NCBI RefSeq assembly: GCF_019331775.1
Contig: NZ_JAHBBD010000018.1
Span: 1-62,189, forward strand
Reading direction: 5' to 3'
DNA: 62,189 bases
DNA from: Bifidobacterium phasiani
GTDB taxonomy: Bacteria; Actinomycetota; Actinomycetes; Actinomycetales; Bifidobacteriaceae
Below are positions 17,093 to 27,077 of the stretch, one piece after another. Position 1 is the stretch's first letter. The number at the start of each line of letters is the position of its first letter. The notes beneath the pieces were generated by a model, which was not told where the DNA came from, made no database searches, and was given only the letters and a program-made list of their open reading frames with translations. The position numbers and the translations under genes were made by a program.

Positions 17093-19057
17093 TCAGTTGC
17101 CGTTGATGGCGCTGGAGTTGCTCTGCTGGACGATCGCGGCCAGGAAGTCGCGGTTCGTCGGCGTCTTCTTCAGGCGCGGCACCAGCGTCTGGTAGGCCTG
17201 CTCGGGCTCCAGGCCGCCGAGCAGACGGCGCAGCCGGTAGACCACCGACAGCTCGTCGGGCGGCGTGATGAGCTCCTCGCGGCGGGTGCCGGACGAGTTG
17301 ACGTCGATGGCCGGGAACAGGCGCTTGTCGGCCAGCTCGCGGCTGAGCTTGAGCTCCATGTTGCCGGTGCCCTTGAACTCCTCGAAGATGACCTCGTCCA
17401 TCTTCGAGCCGGTCTCGACCAGCGCGGACGAGATGATCGTCAGCGAGCCGCCGTTCTCGATGTTGCGGGCGGCGCCGAAGAACTTCTTCGGCGGGTACAG
17501 CGCCTGCGCGTCCACGCCGCCGGACAGGATGCGCCCGGAGGCCGGCGCGGCGATGTTGTAGGCGCGGGCGAGGCGGGTCATCGAGTCGAGCAGCACGACC
17601 ACGTCCTGGCCCAGCTCGACCAGGCGCTTGGCGCGCTCGATCGCCAGCTCGGCGACGGTCGTGTGGTCGGAGGCCGGGCGGTCGAAGGTCGAGGAGATGA
17701 CCTCGCCCTGCACGGTGCGCTCCATGTCGGTGACCTCTTCGGGGCGCTCGTCCACCAGCACCACCATGAGGTGGACCTCGGGGTTGTTCGTGGCGATGGC
17801 GTTGGCGATGTTCTGCAGCGTGATCGTCTTGCCGGCCTTCGGCGGGGAGACGATCAGGCCGCGCTGGCCCTTGCCGATCGGCGCGACGATGTCGATGAGA
17901 CGGCCGGTGAGCTTGTTCGGCGTCGTCTCCTGCTTGAGGCGCTCCTGCGGGTACAGCGGGGTGAGCTTGGCGAACTGCGGGCGGTTCGCCGCCTCCTCCA
18001 CGCTCATGCCGTTGATCGAGTCGATGGCCTGCAGCGGCACGAACTTCTGGCGCTGGTTGCGGCGCTCGCCCTCGCGCGGCGGGCGGATCGTGCCGTGCAC
18101 GGCGTCGCCCTTGCGCAGGCCGTACTTCTTGACCTGGCCCATCGAGACGTACACGTCGTTCGGTCCGGGCAGGTAGCCGGAGGTGCGGATGAACGCGTAG
18201 GAATCCAGCACGTCGACGATGCCGGCGACCGGCACCAGGTCCTCCTGCGGCTCCTCGCGCTCCTCGAGATCGCGGTCGCGGCCGCGGCGGCGCTGCTGGC
18301 GGCGGTCGTTGCCGCGGTCGCGGCCGCGGCTGCGGCGCGAGAACTCATGCTCCTCGCCCGCGCCGGACTCGGCGGGCTCGTCGCCCTTCTGGCCGGGCAG
18401 CGAGGCGAGGATGTCGTCGAGATCGTGCACGTTGCCGTTGCCCTCGCCGGCTGACTTGCCGCCCTCGCGGCGCTCGCCGCGGGACTGCTCGCCGCCGCGG
18501 CGGCGACGACGCATCGGCTGCCCCTCGTCCTGCCGGTCGTCGTCCTGGCGGCGGCGCTCCTGGGCCTCGTCGCGCTTCGATTCGGCGGGCTTGAGGTCCA
18601 GCTCGTCCAGCAGCGTGGCGGCGATGTCGTCGGAGCGGCGGCCGTGCGAGGCGCGGCGGGAGCCACGCTCCTCGCCCTTGCGGTCGCGCTCGCGGCGCTG
18701 GCCGCGGGCGGACTCGCCGTCACGCCCGGCCTCCTGGACGGCGCGCATCGCCGCCTCGTCGACGGCGTCGGCGGCCGGAGCGGCCTGCTCGGCCGGGGCC
18801 GGCTCGGGGCGTCCGGCCGGGGCCTGGACCTGCGGGGTCTCCTGCGACGGCGCGGCCTCGGACGGCGCGGTCTTCACCGGCGCGTCCGGCACGCGGACGG
18901 TCACGCCCTCGGGCGCCTCGCCGCCGCTCCGGGCGGCCTGCAGGGTGGCCAGCAATTCCGGCTTACGCATCGTCGACGTGCCGCGAAGCCCCATCTGCTT
19001 GGCGAGCTCCTTGAGCTCTGGCAGTCTCATATCTTCAAGATTCTGGCTATTTGCCAC
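17093..19057 (-). CDS. rho: Transcription termination factor Rho
   Basis: 654 residues against about 420 in E. coli. After the Rho N-terminal helical domain (LPELKELAKQMGL) comes an insertion of some 230 residues rich in Arg, Asp, Glu and Gln (GERREGGKSAGEGNG and RGRDRGNDRRQQRRR), typical of high-GC actinobacteria and likely disordered RNA-binding. Then the cold-shock-like RNA-binding domain (VLDSYAFIRTSGYLPGPNDVY) and the ATPase: Walker A SPPKAGKT, Walker B VVVLLDSMTRLARAY, Q/R-loop regions intact. GTG start at 19057 with AGGAAAGG upstream. The long 5' region (19058-19323) has no gene and may be autoregulatory. Confidence 0.96.
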   Translation of the reverse strand: MANSQNLEDMRLPELKELAKQMGLRGTSTMRKPELLATLQAARSGGEAPEGVTVRVPDAPVKTAPSEAAPSQETPQVQAPAGRPEPAPAEQAAPAADAVDEAAMRAVQEAGRDGESARGQRRERDRKGEERGSRRASHGRRSDDIAATLLDELDLKPAESKRDEAQERRRQDDDRQDEGQPMRRRRRGGEQSRGERREGGKSAGEGNGNVHDLDDILASLPGQKGDEPAESGAGEEHEFSRRSRGRDRGNDRRQQRRRGRDRDLEEREEPQEDLVPVAGIVDVLDSYAFIRTSGYLPGPNDVYVSMGQVKKYGLRKGDAVHGTIRPPREGERRNQRQKFVPLQAIDSINGMSVEEAANRPQFAKLTPLYPQERLKQETTPNKLTGRLIDIVAPIGKGQRGLIVSPPKAGKTITLQNIANAIATNNPEVHLMVVLVDERPEEVTDMERTVQGEVISSTFDRPASDHTTVAELAIERAKRLVELGQDVVVLLDSMTRLARAYNIAAPASGRILSGGVDAQALYPPKKFFGAARNIENGGSLTIISSALVETGSKMDEVIFEEFKGTGNMELKLSRELADKRLFPAIDVNSSGTRREELITPPDELSVVYRLRRLLGGLEPEQAYQTLVPRLKKTPTNRDFLAAIVQQSNSSAINGN

Positions 19058-19323
19058 TGCTAATACCTTTCCTTCGCCGTACCGGGCATGCCGAGGACGG
19101 CTGGTAAAAGATTGCGGAAGAACCGCTGTCGAATGTTCTGCATCTCAACACGACGCGAAAGAACTCTGAATACCATACAACGCCGCCGCGACCAACGCAA
19201 CACCGCGCACCCGTTCGCCCAACGGGAAACGGGCGTGCGGCGCCCCGGTATGCGAACGCCCGCCGACGGGCCGGGCGGACCGGCGGATCGGCGGGCGGGC
19301 GCGGGGCGGCGTGCGGGACGCCG

Positions 19324-20925
19324 CTACTTCTCCTCGTGGTAGGACTTCTCGGTGTTCACGCTCCACACGTTCCTCTTCGAGGTCCTGCCGGACTTGATGT
19401 TGCCGACGGCCTCGATCGCGGTCGCCATCGAGTGGTCCATGTTGTTGTAGCGATGCTGGCCGTTGCGGCCCACGCAGTACAGGTTGCCGAACGAGTCGAG
19501 GTACTCGACCAGCTCGTCCATGCGGTCGTAGGTGTCGAAGTAGGCCGGGTAGGCCTTCCTGACGCGCTCGCGGTGCGAGTCGATCACGTCCTGCGGGCCG
19601 TTGATCACGCGCATGCGGGTCAGCTCCTGGATCGCGAAGCGCGTCGTCTCCTCGTCGCTCATGCTCCAGAAGGAGTCGCCCTCCTCGCAGAAGTACTCCA
19701 GGCCGATCCACACGGTGTCGTCCACGTCCTTGACCAGGTACGGGCTCCAGTTGTTGAACACCTGGATGCGGCCGACCTTGTAGCCCGGATCCTGCACGTA
19801 GATCCAGCAGTCCGGCACGATCGGCGGGTTGCCGAGCGTGGGGATGTCGGTGGTGTTCTTCAGCCGCAGGTGCTTGACCAGCAGGCCGACCGTCACGAAG
19901 TCGCGGTACGGCAGGCCGTTGGCGATCTCGGTCATGTCGCCGGGGACGGGCCTGTCGCCGTCCTTCGCGCCCTCGCCGAGCGCGTTCACCAGGTCCTTGA
20001 CCGGCATCGACGAGATGAACTCGTCGGCGGGCAGCTCGACGCGGTTGCCCTCGGAGTCCTCGTACACGACGGCGACGATGTGGCCGCCCTCCTGGCGCAC
20101 CTCGACGACGTTCGCGTCGGTGACCACCCTGACGCCCGCCTTCTCGCAGCGCTCCTCGACGGTCTCCCACAGCTGGCCGGGGCCGAGCTTGGGGTACCAG
20201 AACTCCTCGATCAGGCTGGTCTCGACCTTCGAGGCGTCCTGCTTCTTCGGCAGCAGCTTGGCGAAGGCGTTCTTGAGCACCTCGACCACGCTCAGGCCCT
20301 TGACGCGCTGCGCGCCCCAGTCGGCGGAGATCTGCGAGGGATGGCGGCCCCACAGCTTCTCGGTGTAGCCCTCGAAGAACATCGAGTACAGCTTGCGGCC
20401 GAAGCGGTTGATGTAGAAGTTCTCCAGATTGTCCTCGGGCAGCTTGTGCACCATCGACTTGAGGTACGAGAAGCCGGCCTGCAGCGTCAGCTTCGGGCCC
20501 ATGGCCTTGAGCGTGTTCGGCGACAGGCTGATCGGGTAGTCGAAGAAATGGCGGTTCCAGTAGATGCGGGAGACGCGGTGGCGCTTGAGCATCACCGCAT
20601 CGGTCGTCTCCGGGTCGGGGCCGCCGGGCTCGAGGTCGTGGTGGCGGCCGAGCTTCCTGTCGTCGTAGCTGGGAGCGCCCTGCAGCGGCAGGACGTCGCG
20701 CCACCAGTCCATGATGCGCTCGTCCTTGGAGAAGAAGCGGTGGCCGCCGATGTCCATGCGGTTGCCGTTATGTTTGACGGTGCGCGAGATGCCGCCGAAT
20801 TCGCGGGTCGCCTCGAGCACGGTCACGTCGTATCGCTCCGCGCCGCCGTCCTTGATGAGTTCCCAAGCGGCGGTCAGACCGGCGGGGCCGCCGCCGATGA
20901 TCACCACGGTCTGCTTGTTCGTCAC
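19324..20925 (-). CDS. FAD-dependent oxidoreductase related to protoporphyrinogen oxidase / UDP-galactopyranose mutase
   Basis: 533 residues from a GTG start with AAGGAG upstream. The N-terminal dinucleotide fold [17 protein letters not shown] binds [11 protein letters not shown] and GGHRFFSK follow the GMC/amine-oxidase-like pattern seen in proteins named NAD(P)/FAD-dependent oxidoreductase or UDP-galactopyranose mutase. C-terminal [18 protein letters not shown] closes the FAD site. In bifidobacteria and relatives such proteins are often annotated in cell-envelope sugar metabolism, but no glycan genes are adjacent, so the reaction stays open. Transcribed toward rho with a 265-bp gap. Confidence 0.75.
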   Translation of the reverse strand: MTNKQTVVIIGGGPAGLTAAWELIKDGGAERYDVTVLEATREFGGISRTVKHNGNRMDIGGHRFFSKDERIMDWWRDVLPLQGAPSYDDRKLGRHHDLEPGGPDPETTDAVMLKRHRVSRIYWNRHFFDYPISLSPNTLKAMGPKLTLQAGFSYLKSMVHKLPEDNLENFYINRFGRKLYSMFFEGYTEKLWGRHPSQISADWGAQRVKGLSVVEVLKNAFAKLLPKKQDASKVETSLIEEFWYPKLGPGQLWETVEERCEKAGVRVVTDANVVEVRQEGGHIVAVVYEDSEGNRVELPADEFISSMPVKDLVNALGEGAKDGDRPVPGDMTEIANGLPYRDFVTVGLLVKHLRLKNTTDIPTLGNPPIVPDCWIYVQDPGYKVGRIQVFNNWSPYLVKDVDDTVWIGLEYFCEEGDSFWSMSDEETTRFAIQELTRMRVINGPQDVIDSHRERVRKAYPAYFDTYDRMDELVEYLDSFGNLYCVGRNGQHRYNNMDHSMATAIEAVGNIKSGRTSKRNVWSVNTEKSYHEEK

Positions 20926-21124
20926 GGTTCTTCTCCTTGTAGTACTCCGAAATCACGCATAGTTTACCCAAAACGCAGGCTCCCCACACCTGCGGTCGGG
21001 GAATCATCACCATGTGGCCACGCATCGCGCGGACGCGGCCGGTTCCGGCCGCGCCGATCGCGGGTCGACGGCCGTCGATGCGGGATGCGGATCCCGGCGG
21101 CCCCGCCGCCGTGCGGGACCGCCG

Positions 21125-21439
21125 TCAGTGGATGTCGTCGGGGATGTCGATGTCGGTCTTCTGGACCTCCTCGACGTTGACGTCCTTGAAGGTCACGATG
21201 CGCACGTTCTTCACGAACCGCGAGGAGCGGTACACGTCCCACACCCAGGCGTCGGTCAGCTGCACGTCGAAGTAGACGTCCTGGCCGGCAGAACGCACGT
21301 TAAAGTCCACCTTGTTGGCCAGGTAGAACCGGCGTTCGGTCTCCACCACGTAGGTGAACAGCTTGATGACGTCGCGGTATTCGCGGTACAGCGCGAGTTC
21401 GGCATCGGTTTCGTAGTTGTCGAGGTCCTCGGCACTCAT
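21125..21439 (-). CDS. DUF2469 family protein
   Basis: 104 residues (MSAEDLDNYETDAELALYREY..., LANKVDFNVRSAGQDVYFDV..., AWVWDVYRSSRFVKNVRIVTFKDVNVEE). This is the actinobacteria-restricted DUF2469 family, highly conserved and without a known function. The ATG overlaps by 1 nt the TGA of the upstream acetyltransferase (sequence TGATG), so translation is coupled. GGAAGG is also present upstream. Confidence 0.85.
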   Translation of the reverse strand: MSAEDLDNYETDAELALYREYRDVIKLFTYVVETERRFYLANKVDFNVRSAGQDVYFDVQLTDAWVWDVYRSSRFVKNVRIVTFKDVNVEEVQKTDIDIPDDIH

Positions 21440-22575
21440 CACATACCTTCCGTATTGCGTTTGCGTCCGCGTCCAAGGATACGCCACCAGGCGTTCTTCG
21501 ACGGCTTGCGCTCGGACGCGCCATACGGCCAGTTGCTCTCCTCGTCCGCGTCCGCGGACGCCTCGGGGCCCGCATCGATGCGCTCCGGCTCGCGGTAGCC
21601 GGCCGACGCGGCCGGTGCGCCGCCGGTCTCGCCGGTCGCATCGGCCGTGGCGACGGCCTCGGGGGCCGCGGCGTCATCCGCGTCCACGCCACGCCGCGCC
21701 GGGGCCGGGGCCGGGGACGCCTCGGGCGCCGCCTCCTGAGGACGGCCCGCGTCGGCCTGCGCCTTGTCCACGACGACCGAATGCTTGCGGATCGACACCG
21801 AGTGCTCGCGCATGCTCAGCGCCTCCTTGACGCCCGGGTTGTCCTCCAGCACGTGCATGCCGAAGGCGTCGAGCGAGCGGATCGGATCGTACTCGTCGGC
21901 GAGCGTGTCCATGACGATGAGGTCCTGGTACTTGCCGTTCTCCGCGTCCCACAGGGCGTCCCGGGAGGTGCCGGACGGCACGAAGCCGAGCGACTGGTAG
22001 ACGGAGATCGAGCGCGTGTTCTTCTCCGGCACGCCCACCCAGATGCGGTGCAGGCCCAGGCCGGCGGGCTCGGGGGCGAATCCGAAGGTCATGACGCGCG
22101 GCATCGCGTCGCGCGAGTAGCCGCGGCCGCGGTAGTCCTTGCCCAGCACCACCTGGATGCGGGCGGAGCGCGACCAGCCGTCGATGTCGATCAGGAAGAT
22201 CATGCCGATGACGTTGTCGGTCGAACCGGCGTCGACCACGCCGTCGTCGTCATGGCCGGCGTCGGTGAGCAGCGCCCAGGCGATGGTGCGCCGCTCCTCG
22301 GGGTCGCCCACGCCGAGCTCGCTCGAGGGGCGCCCCTCCGACCACGCCACCGAGCGCCTGACCCAGGCGTGCACGACGGCGCGCTCGGCCTGGCCGTCCT
22401 TGCCGGTGATGCGCGAAGCGCCGCAGTATGCCCCCAGTTCATCCATACGCGGCAGGTCCTCCACGGCCGCCGGACGCAGATGCACCATCTCGCCCCTGAT
22501 CGGGGGGATCGTGATCCGCTCCGGCAGCTCGCGTGAGACCGGTTCGTCCAATGGAGGTTCAGCATTCTGGCACAT
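21439..22575 (-). CDS. GNAT-family N-acetyltransferase with a long C-terminal tail
   Basis: 378 residues. The N-terminal 230 residues are a RimJ/RimL-like GNAT domain: acetyl-CoA loop GKDYRGRGYSRDAM, then GLHRIWVGVPEKNTRSISVYQSLGFV. The last ~120 residues are Ala/Glu/Pro-rich, low complexity, ending in a basic RRILGRGRKRN stretch. Acceptor unknown; RimJ-like enzymes usually acetylate protein N-termini. Start ATG at 22575, AAGGAA 9 nt upstream; a -10-like TAGAAT (22622-22627, minus) lies about 50 nt further up. Coupled to DUF2469. Confidence 0.85.
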   Translation of the reverse strand: MCQNAEPPLDEPVSRELPERITIPPIRGEMVHLRPAAVEDLPRMDELGAYCGASRITGKDGQAERAVVHAWVRRSVAWSEGRPSSELGVGDPEERRTIAWALLTDAGHDDDGVVDAGSTDNVIGMIFLIDIDGWSRSARIQVVLGKDYRGRGYSRDAMPRVMTFGFAPEPAGLGLHRIWVGVPEKNTRSISVYQSLGFVPSGTSRDALWDAENGKYQDLIVMDTLADEYDPIRSLDAFGMHVLEDNPGVKEALSMREHSVSIRKHSVVVDKAQADAGRPQEAAPEASPAPAPARRGVDADDAAAPEAVATADATGETGGAPAASAGYREPERIDAGPEASADADEESNWPYGASERKPSKNAWWRILGRGRKRNTEGM

Positions 22576-22659
22576 TGCTTACATTCCTTGTCCGTGTGCT
22601 GTCAACAGTGCTTTCGACGGTATTCTACCTATCTCAAGACTTGCTGAAAGCATTGTGTG

Positions 22660-24159
22660 CTAGGCGTGAAGCTTCTCCATGACGATCTTGTTGACCGCCT
22701 TGGCGTCGGCCTGCCCCTTGGTGGCACGCATCACCGCGCCGATGATCGCGCCCATCGGCTTCATGTTGCCGGCCTTGAGCTTCTCGACCACGTCGGGGTT
22801 GGCCGCCATGGCCTCCTCCACGGCGGCGACCAGCGCGCCGTCGTCGGAGACGACCTGGTAGCCGTGCTTGGCGACGACCTCGGATGGGGTGCCCTCGCCG
22901 GCCAGCACGCCGGCCACGGTCTGCTTGGCCAGCTTGTCGTTGAGCTTGCCGTCGGCGATCAGCTTCTCGACCTCGGCCACGTCGGCCGCGGTGATCGGCA
23001 GCTCCTCCAGCGAGACGCCCTTGGCGTTCGCCTCGCGCGACAGCTCGCCCAGCCACCACTTCTTGGCGCCCGAGGCGCTCGCGCCGGCGGCGACGGTCGC
23101 CTCGATGAGGTCGAGCGCGTCGGCGTTCACCACGTCGCGCATCTCCAGGTCGGAGAAGCCCCACTCGCCCTGCAGGCGGTTGCGGCGCTCGCGCGGCATC
23201 TCCGGCATCTCGGCGGCCAGACGCTCGATATGCTCCTTGGTGATGTGCAGCATCACCAGGTCCGGATCGGGGAAGTAGCGGTAGTCGTCGGCGTCCGACT
23301 TGACGCGGCCGCCGGCGGTGGTCTGCGAGGCCTCGTCCCAGTGGCGGGTCTCCTGCAGGATCTCGCCGCCCTCGCTCAGGATCGCGGCCTGGCGGCGGAT
23401 CTCGTACTGGATCGTCTTCTCGATGCCGCGGAACGAGTTCACGTTCTTGGTCTCGGAGCGGGTGCCGTACGGGTCGGTGGGCTTGCGGCGCAGCGACACG
23501 TTGACGTCGGCGCGCATGTTGCCCTGCTCCATGCGGGCGTGCGAGATGTTCAGCGCGCGCACGATGTCGCGCAGCGTGCGCATGTAGGCGCCGGCGATCT
23601 CCGGGCCGCGCTCGCCCACGCCCTCGATCGGCTTGGTGACGATCTCGATCAGCGGCACGCCGGCGCGGTTGTAGTCGACCAGCGAGTGGTCGGCGCCCTC
23701 GATGCGGCCGTCGGCGCCGCCGACGTGCGTGTTCTTGCCGGCGTCGTCCTCGATGTGGGCGCGCTCGATCGGCACGCGGAAGATCGTGCCGTCGTCCAGC
23801 TCGACGTCGAGGTAGCCGTTGCCGTTGGTCGGCTTGTCGTACTGGGAGATCTGGTAGTTGCGCGGCATGTCCGGGTAGAAGTAGTTCTTGCGGGCGAACT
23901 GGCTCCACTCGGCGATCTCGCAGTGCAGGGCCAGGCCCAGCTTGATCGCGTAGTCCACGGCGGCCTCGTTGAGCACCGGCAGCGAGCCGGGCAGGCCCAG
24001 CGAGACCGGGGTCAGCTGCGTGTTCGGCTCGCCGCCGAACTCCACGTGCGCCGGGCAGAACAGCTTGGTGTTCGTGCTCAGCTCGACGTGCGTCTCCAGG
24101 CCGATGACCGGGTCGAACTGCTTGACGGCATCGGCGTACTTCATGAGTTTCTCAGCCAT
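22660..24159 (-). CDS. gatB: Aspartyl/glutamyl-tRNA amidotransferase subunit B
   Basis: 499 residues. GatB phosphorylates Glu-tRNA(Gln)/Asp-tRNA(Asn) and passes the activated intermediate ammonia from GatA. Signatures [18 protein letters not shown] and [18 protein letters not shown] are present; the C-terminal ~150 residues form the YqeY-like tRNA-binding tail. Third gene of gatCAB, 21 nt after gatA, AGGAG upstream. Confidence 0.97.
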   Translation of the reverse strand: MAEKLMKYADAVKQFDPVIGLETHVELSTNTKLFCPAHVEFGGEPNTQLTPVSLGLPGSLPVLNEAAVDYAIKLGLALHCEIAEWSQFARKNYFYPDMPRNYQISQYDKPTNGNGYLDVELDDGTIFRVPIERAHIEDDAGKNTHVGGADGRIEGADHSLVDYNRAGVPLIEIVTKPIEGVGERGPEIAGAYMRTLRDIVRALNISHARMEQGNMRADVNVSLRRKPTDPYGTRSETKNVNSFRGIEKTIQYEIRRQAAILSEGGEILQETRHWDEASQTTAGGRVKSDADDYRYFPDPDLVMLHITKEHIERLAAEMPEMPRERRNRLQGEWGFSDLEMRDVVNADALDLIEATVAAGASASGAKKWWLGELSREANAKGVSLEELPITAADVAEVEKLIADGKLNDKLAKQTVAGVLAGEGTPSEVVAKHGYQVVSDDGALVAAVEEAMAANPDVVEKLKAGNMKPMGAIIGAVMRATKGQADAKAVNKIVMEKLHA

Positions 24160-24180
24160 AATGTCTTGCTCCTCCGATGC

Positions 24181-25716
24181 TTACTTGTCCAGGCCCTCGA
24201 GCCACGGCGTGCCCAGCGACCGCCAGATCGGGCCGCCCCACTGCTCGTTCAGCGCGGCCTCGAGCGCCGCGGCGGGCTTGTACATCACCTCGTCGCGCTG
24301 CTGCGGCGCGATGAACTGGATGCCGGCGGGCAGGCCGTCGTCGGACAGGCCGGACGGGATGCTCATGGCCGGGGTGCCGGCCAGGTTCGCCGGGATCGTG
24401 GCGATGTCGTTCATGTACATGGCCAGCGGGTCGTCCATCTTCTCGCCGAACCTGAACGCGGTGGACGGGCTCGTCGGGGAGACCAGCACGTCGGCCTGCT
24501 CGAAGGCGCGCTCGAAGTCGCGGATGATCAGCGTGCGGACCTTCTGCGCGGAGCCGTACCAGGCGTCGTAGTAGCCGGCGGACAGCGCGTAGGTGCCCAG
24601 GATGATGCGGCGCTTGACCTCGTCGCCGAAGCCGGCCTCGCGGGTGTAGGCCATCATGTTGGCGGCGGTCTGCGGCACGCCCTCCGGGGGCATGACGCGC
24701 AGGCCGTAGCGCATGCCGTCGTAGCGGGCCAGGTTCGAGCTGACCTCGGAGGGCATGATGATGTAGTACGCGCCGAGCGAATACGGGAAGTGCGGGCAGG
24801 AGACCTCGACGATCTCGGCGCCCATCTCCTCGAGCTTCTTGACGGACTCCTCGAAGCGGGCCTGCACGCCGGGCTGGAAGCCCTCGCCGCCCAGCTCCTT
24901 GACCAGGCCGATGCGCATGCCGGTCAGGTCGCGCCTCATGCCCTCGCGGGCCGCGGCGGCCATCGGGCGCACCGGGGCCGGGATGGAGGTCGAGTCGCGG
25001 CGGTCATGGCCGCCGATGATCTCCTGCAGCAGCGCGGAGTCGAGCACGGTGCGGCTCACCGGACCGATCTGGTCGAGCGAGCTGGCCATCGCGATCGCGC
25101 CGAAACGGCTCACGCCGCCGTAGGTCGGCTTGACGCCGACCGTGCCGGTCAGCGCGCCCGGCTGGCGGATCGAGCCGCCGGTGTCGGTGCCCAGGGCCAG
25201 CGGGGCCTCGAACGCGGCCACCGCGGAGGCCGAGCCGCCGCCCGAGCCGCCCGGCACGCGGTCGGTGTCCCACGGGTTGCGGGTCGGGCCGAACGCGGAG
25301 TGCTCGGTCGAGGAGCCCTGCGCGAACTCGTCGAGGTTCGTCTTGCCCAGCAGCGGCATGCCCGCGGCCTTGAGCTTCTCGATCACCGTGGCGTCGTACG
25401 GCGGCACCCAGCCCTCGAGGATCTTCGAGGCGGCGGTGGTCACGATGCCCTTGGTGACGATCATGTCCTTGATGGCGATCGGCACGCCGGCGAGCTCCGG
25501 CAGCCCCTCCGCGTCGCCCTTGGCGTTGCGCTCGTCGAAGGCGTCGGCCTGGGCGCGCGCCTCGTCGGCGGACACCGCCAGGAACGCGTTGATGCTCGGC
25601 TCGGCGGCCTCGATCACCTGCAGATGGGCCTCGACCAGTTCGCGGCTGGAGACCTCCTTGGCTCGGATCTTCGCGGCCATCTCGGCCGCGGACAGCTTCA
25701 CGAGTTCTTCGGTCAT
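24181..25716 (-). CDS. gatA: Aspartyl/glutamyl-tRNA amidotransferase subunit A
   Basis: 511 residues, amidase-signature family. It releases ammonia from glutamine for GatB. The catalytic triad is visible as Lys83 (VPIAIKDM), the cis-Ser158 in [10 protein letters not shown] and the nucleophile Ser182 in [11 protein letters not shown]. The second Ser of the usual GGSSGGS is Gly here, as in other actinobacterial GatA. Its ATG is one base after the gatC stop, with GGAGG inside the end of gatC. Confidence 0.97.
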   Translation of the reverse strand: MTEELVKLSAAEMAAKIRAKEVSSRELVEAHLQVIEAAEPSINAFLAVSADEARAQADAFDERNAKGDAEGLPELAGVPIAIKDMIVTKGIVTTAASKILEGWVPPYDATVIEKLKAAGMPLLGKTNLDEFAQGSSTEHSAFGPTRNPWDTDRVPGGSGGGSASAVAAFEAPLALGTDTGGSIRQPGALTGTVGVKPTYGGVSRFGAIAMASSLDQIGPVSRTVLDSALLQEIIGGHDRRDSTSIPAPVRPMAAAAREGMRRDLTGMRIGLVKELGGEGFQPGVQARFEESVKKLEEMGAEIVEVSCPHFPYSLGAYYIIMPSEVSSNLARYDGMRYGLRVMPPEGVPQTAANMMAYTREAGFGDEVKRRIILGTYALSAGYYDAWYGSAQKVRTLIIRDFERAFEQADVLVSPTSPSTAFRFGEKMDDPLAMYMNDIATIPANLAGTPAMSIPSGLSDDGLPAGIQFIAPQQRDEVMYKPAAALEAALNEQWGGPIWRSLGTPWLEGLDK

Positions 25717-25717
25717 C

Positions 25718-26014
25718 TCACTCCTCCCCCAGGATGCGCGGCGCGACGAACATACCGCTCTCGGACACCGGGGCGCCGGAGACGGCCTCCTCCTGGGTCA
25801 GCGGGGTCTCGGCGACGTCGGGGCGCAGGTACGCCTCCAGCGGGACCGGGTTCGCGGTCGGCGGCACGTCGTCGCCGGCGACCTCCTGCACGGTGTTGAT
25901 GGCGTCGGCGATGACGTTCAGCTCGCCCTGCAGGCGGCCGATCTCCTCGTCGGTCAGCGCGATTCGGGCCAGATCGCCCAAATGCATAATCTCTTCGCGT
26001 GTGAAAGTTGGCAT
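25718..26014 (-). CDS. gatC: Aspartyl/glutamyl-tRNA amidotransferase subunit C
   Basis: 98 residues. GatC wraps around GatA and holds it to GatB. Pattern [29 protein letters not shown] and the C-terminal [16 protein letters not shown] match the family. First gene of the gatCAB operon. Presence of GatCAB implies that tRNA-Gln (and/or Asn) is charged by the indirect route. Leaderless start: TATAGT (26022-26027, minus) then exactly 7 nt to ATG. Confidence 0.95.
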   Translation of the reverse strand: MPTFTREEIMHLGDLARIALTDEEIGRLQGELNVIADAINTVQEVAGDDVPPTANPVPLEAYLRPDVAETPLTQEEAVSGAPVSESGMFVAPRILGEE

Positions 26015-26027
26015 GCCCTCAACTATA
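26015..26027 (-). promoter_or_regulatory. Leaderless promoter of gatCAB (-10 TATAGT)
   Basis: TATAGT on the minus strand at 26022-26027, 7 nt spacer, ATG at 26014. GAGGG in the spacer is only 1 nt from ATG, too close to act as Shine-Dalgarno. Confidence 0.65.
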
Positions 26028-26078
26028 TGTGCGCCGTGTGACACGCGAATTACCACGCCGGATCGCCGGAAAGGCCGG

Positions 26079-27077
26079 TTATTTCACGTCGCTGCGGCGC
26101 ACGACGAGTACGCCGATGGCGTAAATCAGCGCGGTCCACGCCAGGACGATGAGCCCGCCCTGCCACCAGGTCGGCTCGAACACGGTCGAGGCCGCGGCCT
26201 CGACGGGCGCCGACGCCGACGCTCCCGCGCCCGCCGCCTCCGCCGAGACCGACACGCTCGCCGCCGACGAGGACACCGCCGTGTCCACCCCGGCCGTCAG
26301 GAAGGTCGCGGCCGCGCGGTCGGGCAGGCACTGCGCCACCGACTGCACCCAGGCGAAGCCGTCGCCGGCCAGCGACGCCATCGACAGCGCGGACGGCACG
26401 ATCATCAGCAGCCCCACGACCGAGAACACGCCGCCCATCGTGGAACGGCAGATGCCGCCGAAGCCCAGCGCCATCACCGTCATCAGCGTCAGCAGCAGCG
26501 CGCCGCCGAGCACGCTGACCCACGGCAGCGCGCGCTGCGAGTCGTCCAGCGGCGTGAGCCCGCCCGCGGAGAACAGCGCGGCCGATGCCCACCACGCCAG
26601 CAGCAGGCCGGCCAGCGATGAGACGAAGGTGATGGCCGCGGCCACCAGCGCCTTGGCGTTCATGAACATCACGCGGCGCGGATCGACGACCAGCGAGGCC
26701 TGGATCGACGAGGTCGTGTACTCGGTGGCCACCGCCATGACGCCGAAGATGCCGGTCACGATCATGCAGGTGGGCACGAACGCCGAGACGCACGACCACA
26801 TGAACCCGGCCGAGACCGGCTGAGGGTCGGCGACGGTCCGGCCGGTCTCCGGGTCGATCGTCGAGACGAACGAGATGGCCCAGGCCATGATCGCGGCGCC
26901 TGCCGGCAGCAGCAGCGCGGTCAGCAGCGACAGGACGGCCGTGGACTTCAGGCTCAGCATCTTGCACAGCTCGCCGCGCACCGCGCCGGCGAAGGTCAGC
27001 CGGCTGCGGACGGCGACGGCGCGCGGCGCGGGCGTGCGGCCGGTCCTGGCATGTGCGGCGTGCGATCCCCTGGTCAT
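26079..27077 (-). CDS. ABC-2 type transporter permease
   Basis: 332 residues with six predicted membrane segments and a cytoplasmic N-terminus ([12 protein letters not shown], typical of ABC-2 permeases that begin 'E..K..s.rs'). [18 protein letters not shown] matches the first cytoplasmic coupling segment. An Ala/Ser-rich low-complexity external loop lies before the last helix. Its ATG overlaps the ATPase stop (ATGA), so the pair is translated together. Substrate unknown; such pairs often export lipids, antibiotics or peptides. Confidence 0.85.
   Translation of the reverse strand: MTRGSHAAHARTGRTPAPRAVAVRSRLTFAGAVRGELCKMLSLKSTAVLSLLTALLLPAGAAIMAWAISFVSTIDPETGRTVADPQPVSAGFMWSCVSAFVPTCMIVTGIFGVMAVATEYTTSSIQASLVVDPRRVMFMNAKALVAAAITFVSSLAGLLLAWWASAALFSAGGLTPLDDSQRALPWVSVLGGALLLTLMTVMALGFGGICRSTMGGVFSVVGLLMIVPSALSMASLAGDGFAWVQSVAQCLPDRAAATFLTAGVDTAVSSSAASVSVSAEAAGAGASASAPVEAAASTVFEPTWWQGGLIVLAWTALIYAIGVLVVRRSDVK

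Noticed and set aside
19145..21180. Long plus-strand frames opposite the FAD oxidoreductase
   Set aside because: Composition is that of the antisense of a GC-rich gene, with no domains and no ribosome sites.
22657..25899. 1080-residue plus-strand frame opposite gatB and gatA
   Set aside because: Antisense shadow; both strands cannot be coding and gatA/gatB are certain.
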